Shown piece after piece: positions 1 to 6,733 of a stretch of 11,681 nucleotides of DNA. The position numbers and the translations under genes were made by a program. Location: positions 1 to 11,681 of the forward strand of contig CAJFQT010000039.1 in the NCBI GenBank assembly GCA_904419095.1, read 5' to 3'. Each line of letters opens with the position of its first letter. The first letter of the stretch is position 1. The notes beneath the pieces are model-generated. The model searched no databases. It saw only the letters and a list, made by a program, of their open reading frames with translations, and was not told the origin of the DNA. This DNA comes from an uncultured Clostridia bacterium (GTDB lineage Bacteria > Bacillota > Clostridia > TANB77 > CAG-508).

Positions 1-33
1 TATTAAATTATGAAAAAGGAAAATATAAAAAGG

Positions 34-68
34 GCAAAAAAATAAAAGGCTGAAATTTTAATCAGCCT
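34..68 (-). terminator. Rho-independent terminator downstream of the VanW-domain gene
   Basis: A perfect 7-bp inverted repeat (AGGCTGA at 47-53, TCAGCCT at 62-68, 8-nt loop) is followed, reading the minus strand, by a T-rich tract (complement of 35-46). There is no T-run on the plus-strand side, so it fits termination of leftward transcription. It lies about 107 bases past the VanW stop codon. Confidence 0.75.
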
Positions 69-111
69 CAAGAGTGCGAGCTCTGCTCGCTTTGTTCTTC
101 CAATATTAAAA

Positions 112-147
112 GGAAAATATTTTAAAGTATATCATTATCAATTTCAG
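112..147. repeat. Degenerate copy of the right arm of the MITE-like element
   Basis: This stretch resembles the right inverted-repeat arm of the element at 3982-4207 (compare 4164-4200). Both begin GGAAAA, continue through an A/T tract and share ATCATTATCAA exactly (131-141 and 4182-4192), with a few substitutions and two small gaps. A TTCTTC motif also sits inward of both arms. A matching left arm is not clear, although GCTGAAATT near 49-57 equals the reverse complement of 139-147. It may be a decayed copy of the same repeat family; short A/T-rich matches are the main caveat. Confidence 0.4.
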
Positions 148-174
148 CTTTATAATAATGAACAGTAACTAATT

Positions 175-1992
175 TTAATGCCTCTTATAAGTATCTCTTG
201 AAAGTAAAGTTGTACTTACTACTTGTCCGTTCTTCTTCAAAATTTTATAAGCTTCAGAATTTGTATAATTAGCGTTTTGGCTAGTTATTCTTGAACTAAT
301 TTCAACTTCATAGTCATCAGCAGTTTTTAATCCATATATTTGAAAGTTTACTACTCCATTACTAACAGAGCAAAGTATTTTTATAGGATAATTTCTATTA
401 TTTTTAAATTTAAAATCTATTGAACCATATACAACTGTAGCATCTCTACTGGCAGTTACATATGATGGAACAAATTGATGATTTGATCTTTCTACAATTT
501 CAAGATTTGCATAAACAACAGCATTGTATAATGTAGAAGTTACTTGGCAAATTCCTCCACCTAGTCCATCTTCTACTTGACCATTTACATATATAGGAGC
601 TTCTTTATATCCTGCAGCGATTGTTCTTTCTCCTACTACAGTATTGTATGAAAAAACTTCTCCAGGCATAACAACTGTACCATTTATTTTATTTGCTGCT
701 AAAATTAAATTAGTTGTTCTATCTTTATCGCGTGTATTGTAGTATGTAGGAAAGCTTGAAAGTAGATCTGGAAATGCTTCTTGTCCTATCATATTTGTTG
801 TTACATTTGGATATAATACTTTAAGAGGAATTACATATTCATCCTTTTCTTCTTGTAACATTGCTTTTGCTTCATCAACACTTATAGCAAAATCTAAACC
901 ATTTTCACTTGGATATACAGCATATGGATCTTGTGTAAAATAAGCGTCAGAAGCCTGTTTATAAATTTCATTATGTATTGCATCTATATCTAGTGGTGTT
1001 GGTGATTGTTCTTCTGTTATCATTTCTAATGATGAGTTTCCAATTGTTAAGTTTTGTATAGAGTCTTTTATATAATTTGCCATTTCATCGACTTTTATTA
1101 CATTTCCAGTGTTTCCTTTTGTTAAAATTAAATTTCCATCTTCTATATAATAACTGCTTTCTTTTACTGTATCAGGAAGTTTTGATGATATATCAGAAAG
1201 GCTGGCCTTTAGTGCTTCTTCATCAAGTGTAAGATTTGCTGTTATATCTATTGGATTTAATAGTGTTTTTATGACGGTTAAGTCATTTTCTAGAATGTTT
1301 CCACTTCTTCCTATGTTATATGCTTCATTTATTGCATTTTCTATATCAAAAGATATATTTAGACTTTCGGTTGCAATTGATGTTTCATAGTCATTGTGAA
1401 TTAGTTTTATTTCATTGGGTAATTTTTTTTCTATAGTATTTTGAATAGTTTGAAGAGCATCTTCTTTGCTTTGTTTTGAAATATCTATTCCTAGAATTGA
1501 AACACCAGATAGTATATTTTTATTGTTCATAGTTGTTAGTGTGAATACTATGAAAACAGCAAATACTATAATTAGTAAAATTATTATGGATAATCCTAAT
1601 ATTTCTTTTTTAGAATATTTTGTTTTTTCTTTTACAGGTTTGAAAACATTTTGTTGGTTAGTTTCGTTATTTTTTGTTCCTACTTTGTTTAAATCAATTG
1701 TTGTGTTATTTTCTGAATTCTTGTCAGTGTTGCTTTCTGCTAAGTTTTCATTTTTTATTGATGTAGATTCATCCATTTTTAGTTCGTTTTCTTCTGTATT
1801 ATTTTCCTTTGCTTTGTTTATAGGATTATTTGTAGTTGGATTTTTTTCATCTTTTTTATTTTTTACTTTTTCTATTTTTTGAGTTTCTGAATTTTTAGTG
1901 ATATCTTTTTCTGGTTGACCTAATATTTGATTTTTTGGTATTGAATTACTGTTTATTTCATTTTTTTGTTTTATTGAATTTTTATTGCTCAT
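175..1992 (-). CDS. Membrane-anchored VanW-domain protein (YoaR-like, peptidoglycan-associated)
   Basis: The 605-residue product is probably attached to the membrane and acts at the cell wall. Residues 1-130 are a hydrophilic, Asn/Lys/Glu-rich, probably disordered cytoplasmic tail. Residues 131-153 form one transmembrane helix. Residues about 160-400 look like the tandem PG_binding_4-type repeats of YoaR proteins, beginning SGVSILGIDISKQS. Residues about 422-560 are a VanW domain: RTTN near 425, MPGEVFS near 440, GGGICQVTSTLYNA near 476-490. The family's biochemical role is unknown; VanW is named from a vancomycin-resistance cluster, but no other van gene is present, so resistance should not be inferred. 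I chose ATG at 1992 because an upstream in-frame GTG at 2001 lies inside the AGGTGGG ribosome binding site. It is monocistronic here, divergent from the spore protein gene. Confidence 0.9.
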   Translation of the reverse strand: MSNKNSIKQKNEINSNSIPKNQILGQPEKDITKNSETQKIEKVKNKKDEKNPTTNNPINKAKENNTEENELKMDESTSIKNENLAESNTDKNSENNTTIDLNKVGTKNNETNQQNVFKPVKEKTKYSKKEILGLSIIILLIIVFAVFIVFTLTTMNNKNILSGVSILGIDISKQSKEDALQTIQNTIEKKLPNEIKLIHNDYETSIATESLNISFDIENAINEAYNIGRSGNILENDLTVIKTLLNPIDITANLTLDEEALKASLSDISSKLPDTVKESSYYIEDGNLILTKGNTGNVIKVDEMANYIKDSIQNLTIGNSSLEMITEEQSPTPLDIDAIHNEIYKQASDAYFTQDPYAVYPSENGLDFAISVDEAKAMLQEEKDEYVIPLKVLYPNVTTNMIGQEAFPDLLSSFPTYYNTRDKDRTTNLILAANKINGTVVMPGEVFSYNTVVGERTIAAGYKEAPIYVNGQVEDGLGGGICQVTSTLYNAVVYANLEIVERSNHQFVPSYVTASRDATVVYGSIDFKFKNNRNYPIKILCSVSNGVVNFQIYGLKTADDYEVEISSRITSQNANYTNSEAYKILKKNGQVVSTTLLSRDTYKRH

Positions 1993-2025
1993 AAATCCCA
2001 CCTAACTTTTTTATCTCTCAGGCTT

Positions 2026-2055
2026 ATTATACCATAATGTGCTTTGTTTTGTCAG
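2026..2055 (-). promoter_or_regulatory. Sigma-A-type promoter for the VanW-domain gene
   Basis: Read on the minus strand, CTGACA (2055-2050, 5/6 to consensus) and TATAAT (2031-2026, exact) are separated by 18 bases. The start codon at 1992 lies about 34 bases past the -10 box, with the AGGTGGG ribosome binding site between them. Confidence 0.7.
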
Positions 2056-2220
2056 CTGTTTTTTGTAAAAAATAATAGTATTTTATGGGATTTTGAAAAA
2101 ATTTTTTTGAAAAATTTGTTATTATAATTAATAATATATTGAGAATAATATTAGTATGAAATATTTAAATATTTTATATTCGTTTTTTATAATTTTTTTT
2201 TAGATTAGGAGGATATTAAT

Positions 2221-2391
2221 ATGTCTAGAAATAGTAAACTTATATCTGAAAATTTAAGAGAGGAAATAGCAAAAGAGTTAGGTGTATATGAACAAGTAAA
2301 AAAAGATGGTGGTTGGGGAAATGTTTCTTCAAAAGATTGTGGTAATATAGTTACAAAAGCAATAGAAATAGCTAATAGATCTGTTCAATAG
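2221..2391 (+). CDS. Small acid-soluble spore protein, alpha/beta-type
   Basis: A 56-residue protein behind a strong AGGAGG site (about 2206-2212). It reads MSRNSKLISENLREEIAKEL at the N-terminus, then GWGNVSSKDCGNIV (31-44) and ends in an AIEIANRSVQ helix. This two-helix layout, with a conserved glycine/tryptophan turn and GNIV after it, matches alpha/beta-type SASPs, which bind spore DNA and shield it from UV and heat damage. The E-I-A at 15-17 sits where the germination protease GPR cuts family members. The protein is at the short end of the family (usually about 55-75 residues). It has its own terminator, so it is probably monocistronic. A forespore (sigma-F or sigma-G) promoter would be expected; I could not identify one convincingly. 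It is the strongest sign that the host forms endospores. Confidence 0.88.
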   Translation: MSRNSKLISENLREEIAKELGVYEQVKKDGGWGNVSSKDCGNIVTKAIEIANRSVQ

Positions 2392-2415
2392 TTTGAAAAA
2401 TTTATTTAAATTTTG

Positions 2416-2460
2416 AGGAATATCTTGAATTTTTTAAGATGTTCCTTATTTTTTATTTAT
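2416..2460 (+). terminator. Rho-independent terminator of the spore protein gene
   Basis: An 11-bp stem (2416-2426 with 2436-2446, one G-T wobble) encloses a 9-nt loop and is followed by a T-rich tract to 2460. It begins 25 bases after the SASP stop codon and separates that gene from murF. Confidence 0.85.
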
Positions 2461-2490
2461 TAATATTTTAAGTTATAGACTGTAGAATGG

Positions 2491-2519
2491 TTGCTTTTTG
2501 AAACTTTTAGGAATATAAT
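2491..2519 (+). promoter_or_regulatory. Candidate murF promoter
   Basis: An exact TATAAT at 2514-2519 lies about 40 bases before the murF start. The -35 at 17-bp spacing is TTGCTT (2491-2496), matching only the TTG half. A better TTGAAA at 2498-2503 is only 10 bases away, which is too close. The -10 is convincing and the -35 weak. Confidence 0.5.
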
Positions 2520-2559
2520 CTAATAAAATTTTTGTAAATAATTAAAAAGGAGATTTAAT

Positions 2560-3972
2560 ATGCATAATTTAACAGTAGAAAATATTATTGAAATTTCAAA
2601 TGGAAAGTTGATTGTTGGAAACAAAAAGGATGAATGTCAAAATTTTTCAAAGGATACAAGAAGTTTGATAAAAGGTGATACCTATATTGGGATAAAGGGA
2701 GAAAATTTTGATGGTAATTCTTTGTGGGAAAACGCTTTGGAAAATGGAGCAAAAACTGTAATTGTTCAAGGTGTGAATTTTGATGATGTGAATTTGGAAA
2801 AATGGATAAAAGAAGAGAAAAATATTATTCTAGTTGAAGATACTAGAAAGACTTTGCAAGATATGGCAATGTATAAGAGAAATTTATATGGAAAAGATTT
2901 TCCACTTATTGCTGTGACAGGAAGCGTTGGAAAAACCAGTACAAAGGATATGATTTCAAGTGTTTTAAGTCAAAAGTTTAAAACTTTAAAAACAGAAGGG
3001 AATCATAATAATGACATAGGGTTACCTTTTACTATACTTAAATTAAGAGATGAAGAAGTAGCGGTAATTGAAATGGGAATGAATCATTTTGGTGAAATTA
3101 GGCTTCTTACAAGTATAGCAAAGCCTACAATATCTGTTATTACTAATATTGGAACTTCACATATAGGAAATTTGGGTTCAAGGGAAAATATTTTGAAAGC
3201 TAAATTAGAAATATTGGAAGGAATGGAAGAACCTAAGATTGTTATTAATGAGGATAATGATTTGCTTAATAAATGGCATAAAGAAAATATAAGTGGCATA
3301 GATATTCATACATATGGTATAGAAGAAAAAGCAGAAGTGATGGCTAAAAATATAGAATTGAAAGAAGATTGTAGTGTATTTGATTGCGTTATTGGAAATG
3401 AAAGTATAAGTATAAAAGTGCCAGTAAGCGGAATTCATTTTGTGTATAATGCAATTTGTGCTGCGACAGTAGGAAAGCTAATGGGGCTTTCTAGTGAAGA
3501 GATAAAAAAAGGTATTGAATCATTTTCTTTAACTAAAAAGAGAATGGATATAACTGATTTAAAAAATGGTGTTAAAGTTATAAATGATTCTTATAATGCA
3601 AGCTTTGAATCTATGCAGGCATCTTTAAAGAGTTTATCAGAGTATAAGAATAAGAGAAAGATTGCTGTTTTAGGGGATATGTTTGAGCTTGGAGAATATA
3701 CTGAGGAATTACATAGAAAAGTTTGTAGAGAGGTGGTGAAGAATAACATTGATGTTTTAATTTGTTGTGGCGAAAGTGCAAAATATATTGTAGATGAAGC
3801 TAAAACATTAGGTTTTGATTGTAATAATTTGTATTATTTTAAGGATAAAGATGATGTTTTGAAATTTCTTGTAGATAATTCAAAAAAAGATGATGTTATT
3901 TTGTTTAAGGCATCTAATGGGATGAAATTTTTTGAAATAGCTAATAGTTTTATAGGTTATAATTTGGTATAG
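2560..3972 (+). CDS. murF: UDP-N-acetylmuramoyl-tripeptide--D-alanyl-D-alanine ligase
   Basis: MurF is the cytoplasmic ATP-dependent ligase that adds the D-Ala-D-Ala dipeptide to the UDP-MurNAc-tripeptide, the last soluble step of the peptidoglycan precursor. The 470-residue protein has the Mur ligase order. Residues 1-110 are the uridine-binding domain (STRSLIKGD-like stretch near 31-40, FDG near 50). The P-loop TGSVGKTS is at 120-127, followed by TEGNHNNDIGLPFT and EMGMNHFGEI in the ATPase core. NDSYNASFESMQA and VLGDMFELGE lie in the C-terminal domain. Length is normal for the family (about 450-470). The ATG at 2560 follows an AAGGAGA site at about 2547-2553. It stands alone here, without murE, mraY or ddl beside it. 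Only 9 bases separate its stop from the MITE-like element, and a terminator lies at 4253-4281. Confidence 0.95.
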   Translation: MHNLTVENIIEISNGKLIVGNKKDECQNFSKDTRSLIKGDTYIGIKGENFDGNSLWENALENGAKTVIVQGVNFDDVNLEKWIKEEKNIILVEDTRKTLQDMAMYKRNLYGKDFPLIAVTGSVGKTSTKDMISSVLSQKFKTLKTEGNHNNDIGLPFTILKLRDEEVAVIEMGMNHFGEIRLLTSIAKPTISVITNIGTSHIGNLGSRENILKAKLEILEGMEEPKIVINEDNDLLNKWHKENISGIDIHTYGIEEKAEVMAKNIELKEDCSVFDCVIGNESISIKVPVSGIHFVYNAICAATVGKLMGLSSEEIKKGIESFSLTKKRMDITDLKNGVKVINDSYNASFESMQASLKSLSEYKNKRKIAVLGDMFELGEYTEELHRKVCREVVKNNIDVLICCGESAKYIVDEAKTLGFDCNNLYYFKDKDDVLKFLVDNSKKDDVILFKASNGMKFFEIANSFIGYNLV

Positions 3973-3981
3973 TATAAAAGT

Positions 3982-4207
3982 GAGCCGTCCGAAAAGTTGA
4001 TAATGATTTATTTTAAATGTTTTCTTACTCACTACATTCAGAAAGAAGTTGTAGAGCTTTCTCATGAGCCTCTTTCACTCAGGCCCCTTTCATTCTTCCA
4101 GGTACCGTGAACATTCCTCATTCGATAGCCCAACAACTTCTATTCTTCATTCCGATGTCGAACGGAAAACATTTAAAATAAATCATTATCAACTTTTCGG
4201 ATTACTC
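3982..4207. mobile_element. MITE-like element with long perfect terminal inverted repeats
   Basis: Bases 3988-4024 are the exact reverse complement of 4165-4201 (37 bp, no mismatch). With three mismatches the match extends outward to GAG at 3982-3984 and CTC at 4205-4207. An inner inverted repeat (AGAAGTTGT at 4044-4052, ACAACTTCT at 4133-4141) lets the whole element fold into a long interrupted hairpin. Its centre is compositionally foreign: I count 39 G+C in the 80 bases 4061-4140. No open reading frame for a transposase fits inside, so any movement would be in trans. I see no clear target-site duplication. It could alternatively encode a structured RNA. A degraded relative seems to lie at 112-147. 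Confidence 0.65.
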
Positions 4208-4252
4208 TATGAAATTTAATTTAAGCTGTAATGTTTATAAAATAAATCTATT

Positions 4253-4281
4253 AAAATCCGTAAAAACTATGGATTTTTTTT
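4253..4281 (+). terminator. Rho-independent terminator between murF/MITE-like element and the dnaJ-like gene
   Basis: AAAATCCGTA (4253-4262) pairs with TATGGATTTT (4268-4277) through one G-T wobble around a 5-nt loop, and the 3' arm runs into a T-tract ending at 4281. It would stop read-through from murF across the repeat element. Confidence 0.7.
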
Positions 4282-4288
4282 CAATTTG

Positions 4289-4297
4289 TGATATAAT
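4289..4297 (+). promoter_or_regulatory. Extended -10 promoter of the dnaJ-like gene
   Basis: TGATATAAT is an exact extended -10 (TGn plus TATAAT at 4292-4297). No good -35 sits 17 bases upstream, where the terminator stem lies; extended -10 promoters often do without one. The predicted transcript start near 4304 leaves a short leader with the GGGAGG site at 4315-4320. Confidence 0.6.
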
Positions 4298-4327
4298 GTT
4301 GTTACCAAATTTTTGGGAGGATGTCAA

Positions 4328-5194
4328 ATGATTTTCAAGGATTATTACAAGATATTAGGGTTAGATACTAGTAGGGTATCATTAGATGAAATTAAAGTGG
4401 CTTATAGAACAGCTGCTAAAAAGTATCATCCAGATGTAAATGTTGGAGATGCTTTAGCAGAAGAAAGAATAAAAGATATTAATGAAGCTTATAGAATATT
4501 ATCAGTTCCAGCATCAAAAAGAAAATATGATCGTACGTGGAATTCACATTTTTATAAAGAACAACGTAATTTAAGGGGAAAAGAATCTTTTTTTGAAATA
4601 TTTTTAGGTAATATTGATAAATCTAAAGAAAATTTAAAAAAGGAAAAGAAGATACCAGTAAAAGGAGAAAATATAGAGACTAAAATAACAGTTAGTTTGT
4701 ATGATGCTTTTTTTGGAACAGAAAAGAAGATTTCTTTGAAAAATGTAGATGGCAAAATGAGAACACTTTCAATTAAAGTTCCTAAAGGGATAAGAGAAGG
4801 TGAAAAAATTAGGTTAATAGGTCAAGGAAAAAAAGGCGAAAATGGTGGTAAAGATGGAGATTTATTAATTGAGATACATATAGAAAAAGACAGAAAATTT
4901 AGACTTGAAGGGTGTGATTTAATCACAGATTTACCTCTTACTGTATGGGAGGCAGCATTAGGTTCAAGAATAAATATTCAAACAATAGATGGTGAAACAA
5001 CAGTTTATATTCCACAAGGAATTAAGAGTGGAGAATTAATTAGAATTCCAAATAAAGGTTATCAAAATGGTAAAGGTGGAAGAGGAGACTTAGTAGCGGA
5101 AATAAAAGTTATGGTTCCAGATGAATTATCAGCAGAAGAAGTTAAAATATTTGAAAAATTAAAAAAAATATCAAAATTTAATCCAAGAAATTAA
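4328..5194 (+). CDS. DnaJ-type co-chaperone, class B (no zinc finger; CbpA-like)
   Basis: A 288-residue cytoplasmic J-domain protein expected to stimulate the ATPase of DnaK and deliver substrates. The J domain spans about 4-70, opening DYYKILGLD, with the essential HPD at 34-36 inside KKYHPDVNVG. The usual long Gly/Phe region is reduced to a Lys/Glu-rich linker (about 75-110), and no CxxCxGxG zinc-finger repeats are present, so it is not canonical DnaJ. Two beta-sandwich substrate-binding domains follow: about 112-190 (TKITVSLYDAFFGTEKKISL and a glycine-rich GQGKKGENGGKDGDL) and about 195-275 (TDLPLTVWEAALGSRINI, RGDLVAEI). A TTG at 4313 is in frame, but GGGAGG (4315-4320) starts within it, so ATG at 4328 is the better start. 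Neither dnaK nor grpE is adjacent. It has its own promoter and is followed by the promoter of the next unit. Confidence 0.88.
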   Translation: MIFKDYYKILGLDTSRVSLDEIKVAYRTAAKKYHPDVNVGDALAEERIKDINEAYRILSVPASKRKYDRTWNSHFYKEQRNLRGKESFFEIFLGNIDKSKENLKKEKKIPVKGENIETKITVSLYDAFFGTEKKISLKNVDGKMRTLSIKVPKGIREGEKIRLIGQGKKGENGGKDGDLLIEIHIEKDRKFRLEGCDLITDLPLTVWEAALGSRINIQTIDGETTVYIPQGIKSGELIRIPNKGYQNGKGGRGDLVAEIKVMVPDELSAEEVKIFEKLKKISKFNPRN

Positions 5195-5213
5195 ATTTAC
5201 ATAAAAACACATA

Positions 5214-5242
5214 TTGACAAAAGCTTGATTTTTAGGTATAAT
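5214..5242 (+). promoter_or_regulatory. Exact-consensus sigma-A promoter for the coupling-ATPase operon
   Basis: TTGACA (5214-5219) and TATAAT (5237-5242) match the consensus exactly at the ideal 17-bp spacing. Transcription should start near 5249 and give a leader of about 60 nt. That leader contains a small inverted repeat (CTATG at 5271-5275, CATAG at 5284-5288) just before a GGGGTG ribosome binding site. No operator-like dyad overlaps the promoter, which suggests strong, possibly constitutive, expression. Confidence 0.85.
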
Positions 5243-5309
5243 TTAATATAGTGATGTAACAAAAGACAAGCTATGGATTAAATCATAGGAATGGGGTGTA
5301 AAAAATAAA

Positions 5310-5834
5310 ATGCAAATGTGGCAAGGAAAACACTTTAGTATAACTGATCCTAAAGATGTTAGAACAGTAATTTATCAAATTAATGAAACAGAAAAGGAGT
5401 TTTTAAAAGATAGTCCTAAATATACTGTGCAAAGATTGGATTTTACTGAGGAACTAAGGGGAGAAGTAACTAGAAAAACATTTTATGTAGACAATCCATC
5501 AGACGATGAAGATCAGCTTGTAATCTTGTCTTTTGGAAAAGACAGAGTAGTTGTAAACACAGCTGTATTAAATGGAGATAGGATATATATCACAAAAAAA
5601 CCACTTCCATTAAAATTTAACAGTTTATATTCAGAAGAGGAGATAGAATTAAAAGATTTTAAATATACACCAAATTTAAAAAGGCCTATTTGTATAATAG
5701 ATCCAGAAACTACAGAAGAAATAAAACCTAAGCTTTATTTTGACGAAAAAACAAATGAAGTTAAAGGAAAATGTAAATTAAAACCATATAAGTCTTATTT
5801 TGCCTTTGAAATCAGGGACAAAAAAGATGATTAA
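5310..5834 (+). CDS. Hypothetical protein, first gene of the coupling-ATPase operon
   Basis: I do not recognise this 174-residue protein. It has no signal peptide or membrane segment and is rich in charged residues and predicted beta strands. Residues about 1-50 open MQMWQGKHFSITDPKDVRTV; about 55-110 hold short hydrophobic strands such as QLVILSFGKDRVVVN and RIYITKKPLPLKF; about 125-170 form a lysine-rich C-terminal part ending EIRDKKDD. It is probably cytoplasmic. ATG at 5310 follows GGGGTG (5293-5298) at a rather long spacing of 11; ATG at 5316 is possible but further from the site. It is the first gene after an exact-consensus promoter and lies 14 bases upstream of the next small gene, so it is probably co-transcribed with the VirD4-like ATPase. 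Its location suggests an accessory role there, but this is inference only. Confidence 0.75.
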   Translation: MQMWQGKHFSITDPKDVRTVIYQINETEKEFLKDSPKYTVQRLDFTEELRGEVTRKTFYVDNPSDDEDQLVILSFGKDRVVVNTAVLNGDRIYITKKPLPLKFNSLYSEEEIELKDFKYTPNLKRPICIIDPETTEEIKPKLYFDEKTNEVKGKCKLKPYKSYFAFEIRDKKDD

Positions 5835-5848
5835 GGAGGAAGTTTTAA

Positions 5849-6217
5849 ATGGGAAGTCCAATGCCAGAAAAAGATAACAAAAAGAGATTAGATATAGTAT
5901 GTTCATTAATACAACCAGTAAGAGAATATTTATTAAAAGGAGAAAAAGCAGGAGATGCTACAGAAGTAGTTTCATATGGTGATAAAGAAACAGAAAAATT
6001 GCAAGGACAAATCGTAAATGAATTTATGTCAGCAAATGTATCACTTCATCAATGGGGATATGATGAAAATAATTTACCAACAAGAATTGTAAATGGTAAG
6101 AAAATTAGAATTAATGAAAATTTGATGAAACAATTAGTAGAAGATAGAAAGAAATTAGAATTAAAACGTACTAAGAGTAAAAAGATTGAAGGAAATGATA
6201 AAGGAATTGGAGAATAA
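5849..6217 (+). CDS. Hypothetical small charged protein upstream of the VirD4-like ATPase
   Basis: I do not recognise this 122-residue product. It is hydrophilic, with no membrane segment or signal peptide, and predicted mostly helical: KRLDIVCSLIQPVREYLLKG (about 12-31), a middle part with VNEFMSANVSLHQWGYDENN, and a basic C-terminal helix (LMKQLVEDRKKLELKRTKSK). An AAGGAGG site at 5833-5839 overlaps the stop codon of the previous gene, which supports translational linkage, and ATG at 5849 is well spaced. It ends 33 bases before the ATPase start. Small proteins beside coupling ATPases in Firmicutes conjugative elements (PcfB-type, for instance) can be substrate adaptors, but I see no recognisable PcfB similarity, so a shared role is a guess from position. 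Confidence 0.75.
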   Translation: MGSPMPEKDNKKRLDIVCSLIQPVREYLLKGEKAGDATEVVSYGDKETEKLQGQIVNEFMSANVSLHQWGYDENNLPTRIVNGKKIRINENLMKQLVEDRKKLELKRTKSKKIEGNDKGIGE

Positions 6218-6250
6218 AAATAAGAATACTAAAGAATGTAGGTGGGTAAT

Positions 6251-6733
6251 ATGAACTACAAATTGGCAGGAGCTATAAAAAGAAGTAGAAAAAGTTTTAT
6301 AATCTGTGCAATACTATGGGTATTTTTAACCATAGTATTTGTTTCGCCATTAGCTAATAGTATATTTTCAGGTAATGTAAATGGAAAGTTTGACTTAGGA
6401 ATATTTTTTGAGACATTTATAAATAGTATAAAAAATCCATTTGGTAGTTTTGGAAATGTATTTGCAAGTGGAGCAACAGGTACATTCTTTTCTACTTTAT
6501 TTATTTTTACAATTTTTTATTTAGTATTTTTCTTTATAGGTTTTGTAAAATCAGCACCTAAAAATGAGTATACAGATATTGAACATGGATCTAGTGATTG
6601 GAGTCAACATGGAGAGCAATATAGAATTTTAAGTAAGAATAAAGGAATAATATTGGCAGAAGATAATTATCTACCAGTAGATAAAAGAGGAAATGTCAAT
6701 GTATTAGTAGTTGGACGGATCAGGTTCTGGTAA
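6251..6733 (+). CDS. VirD4/TraG-type coupling ATPase, N-terminal fragment (frameshifted)
   Basis: The 160-residue frame carries the membrane anchor of a type IV coupling protein. Two transmembrane helices (about 16-34 and 79-99) flank an extracytoplasmic loop of about 45 residues. The cytoplasmic part follows with EHGSSDWSQHGEQYRIL and the strand NVNVLVVG that leads into the nucleotide-binding loop. At that point one extra base (about C6716) shifts the frame: after GTT GGA the sequence reads CGG ATC and stops at 6731-6733. Dropping one base restores GGSGSGKS and joins this frame to the next, giving one protein of about 676 residues, normal for VirD4/TraG proteins. ATG at 6251 is preferred because the in-frame GTG at 6242 lies inside the AGGTGGG ribosome binding site (6240-6246). 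As written, this fragment would be a membrane stub without ATPase activity. Confidence 0.85.
   Translation: MNYKLAGAIKRSRKSFIICAILWVFLTIVFVSPLANSIFSGNVNGKFDLGIFFETFINSIKNPFGSFGNVFASGATGTFFSTLFIFTIFYLVFFFIGFVKSAPKNEYTDIEHGSSDWSQHGEQYRILSKNKGIILAEDNYLPVDKRGNVNVLVVGRIRFW

Noticed and set aside
1466..1882. A 138-codon plus-strand open frame inside the VanW-domain gene
   Set aside because: It is antisense to the low-complexity tail and membrane helix of the VanW protein, has no ribosome binding site, and its Phe/Ser-rich product mirrors the Lys/Asn codons opposite.
175..1992. Vancomycin-resistance determinant
   Set aside because: VanW domains are widespread in Firmicutes without resistance, and no vanA/B-type ligase, vanH, vanX or sensor pair is in the window.
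2090..2220. A sigma-G or sigma-F promoter for the spore protein gene
   Set aside because: GTATG and GAATA motifs resemble a -35, but none has a convincing CATnnTA-type -10 at the right spacing. The A/T-rich background makes chance matches likely.
3973..4215. Target-site duplication around the MITE-like element
   Set aside because: TATAAAA on the left and TATGAAA on the right are similar but not identical, and the left copy is not directly next to the element end, so it cannot be claimed.
6710..6733. Programmed +1 frameshifting in the coupling ATPase
   Set aside because: The site GGA-CGG has no known slippery pattern, the glycine tRNA could not re-pair one base forward on GAC, and I see no stimulatory structure or upstream ribosome-binding-like signal placed for it. 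A mutation or sequence error is simpler.
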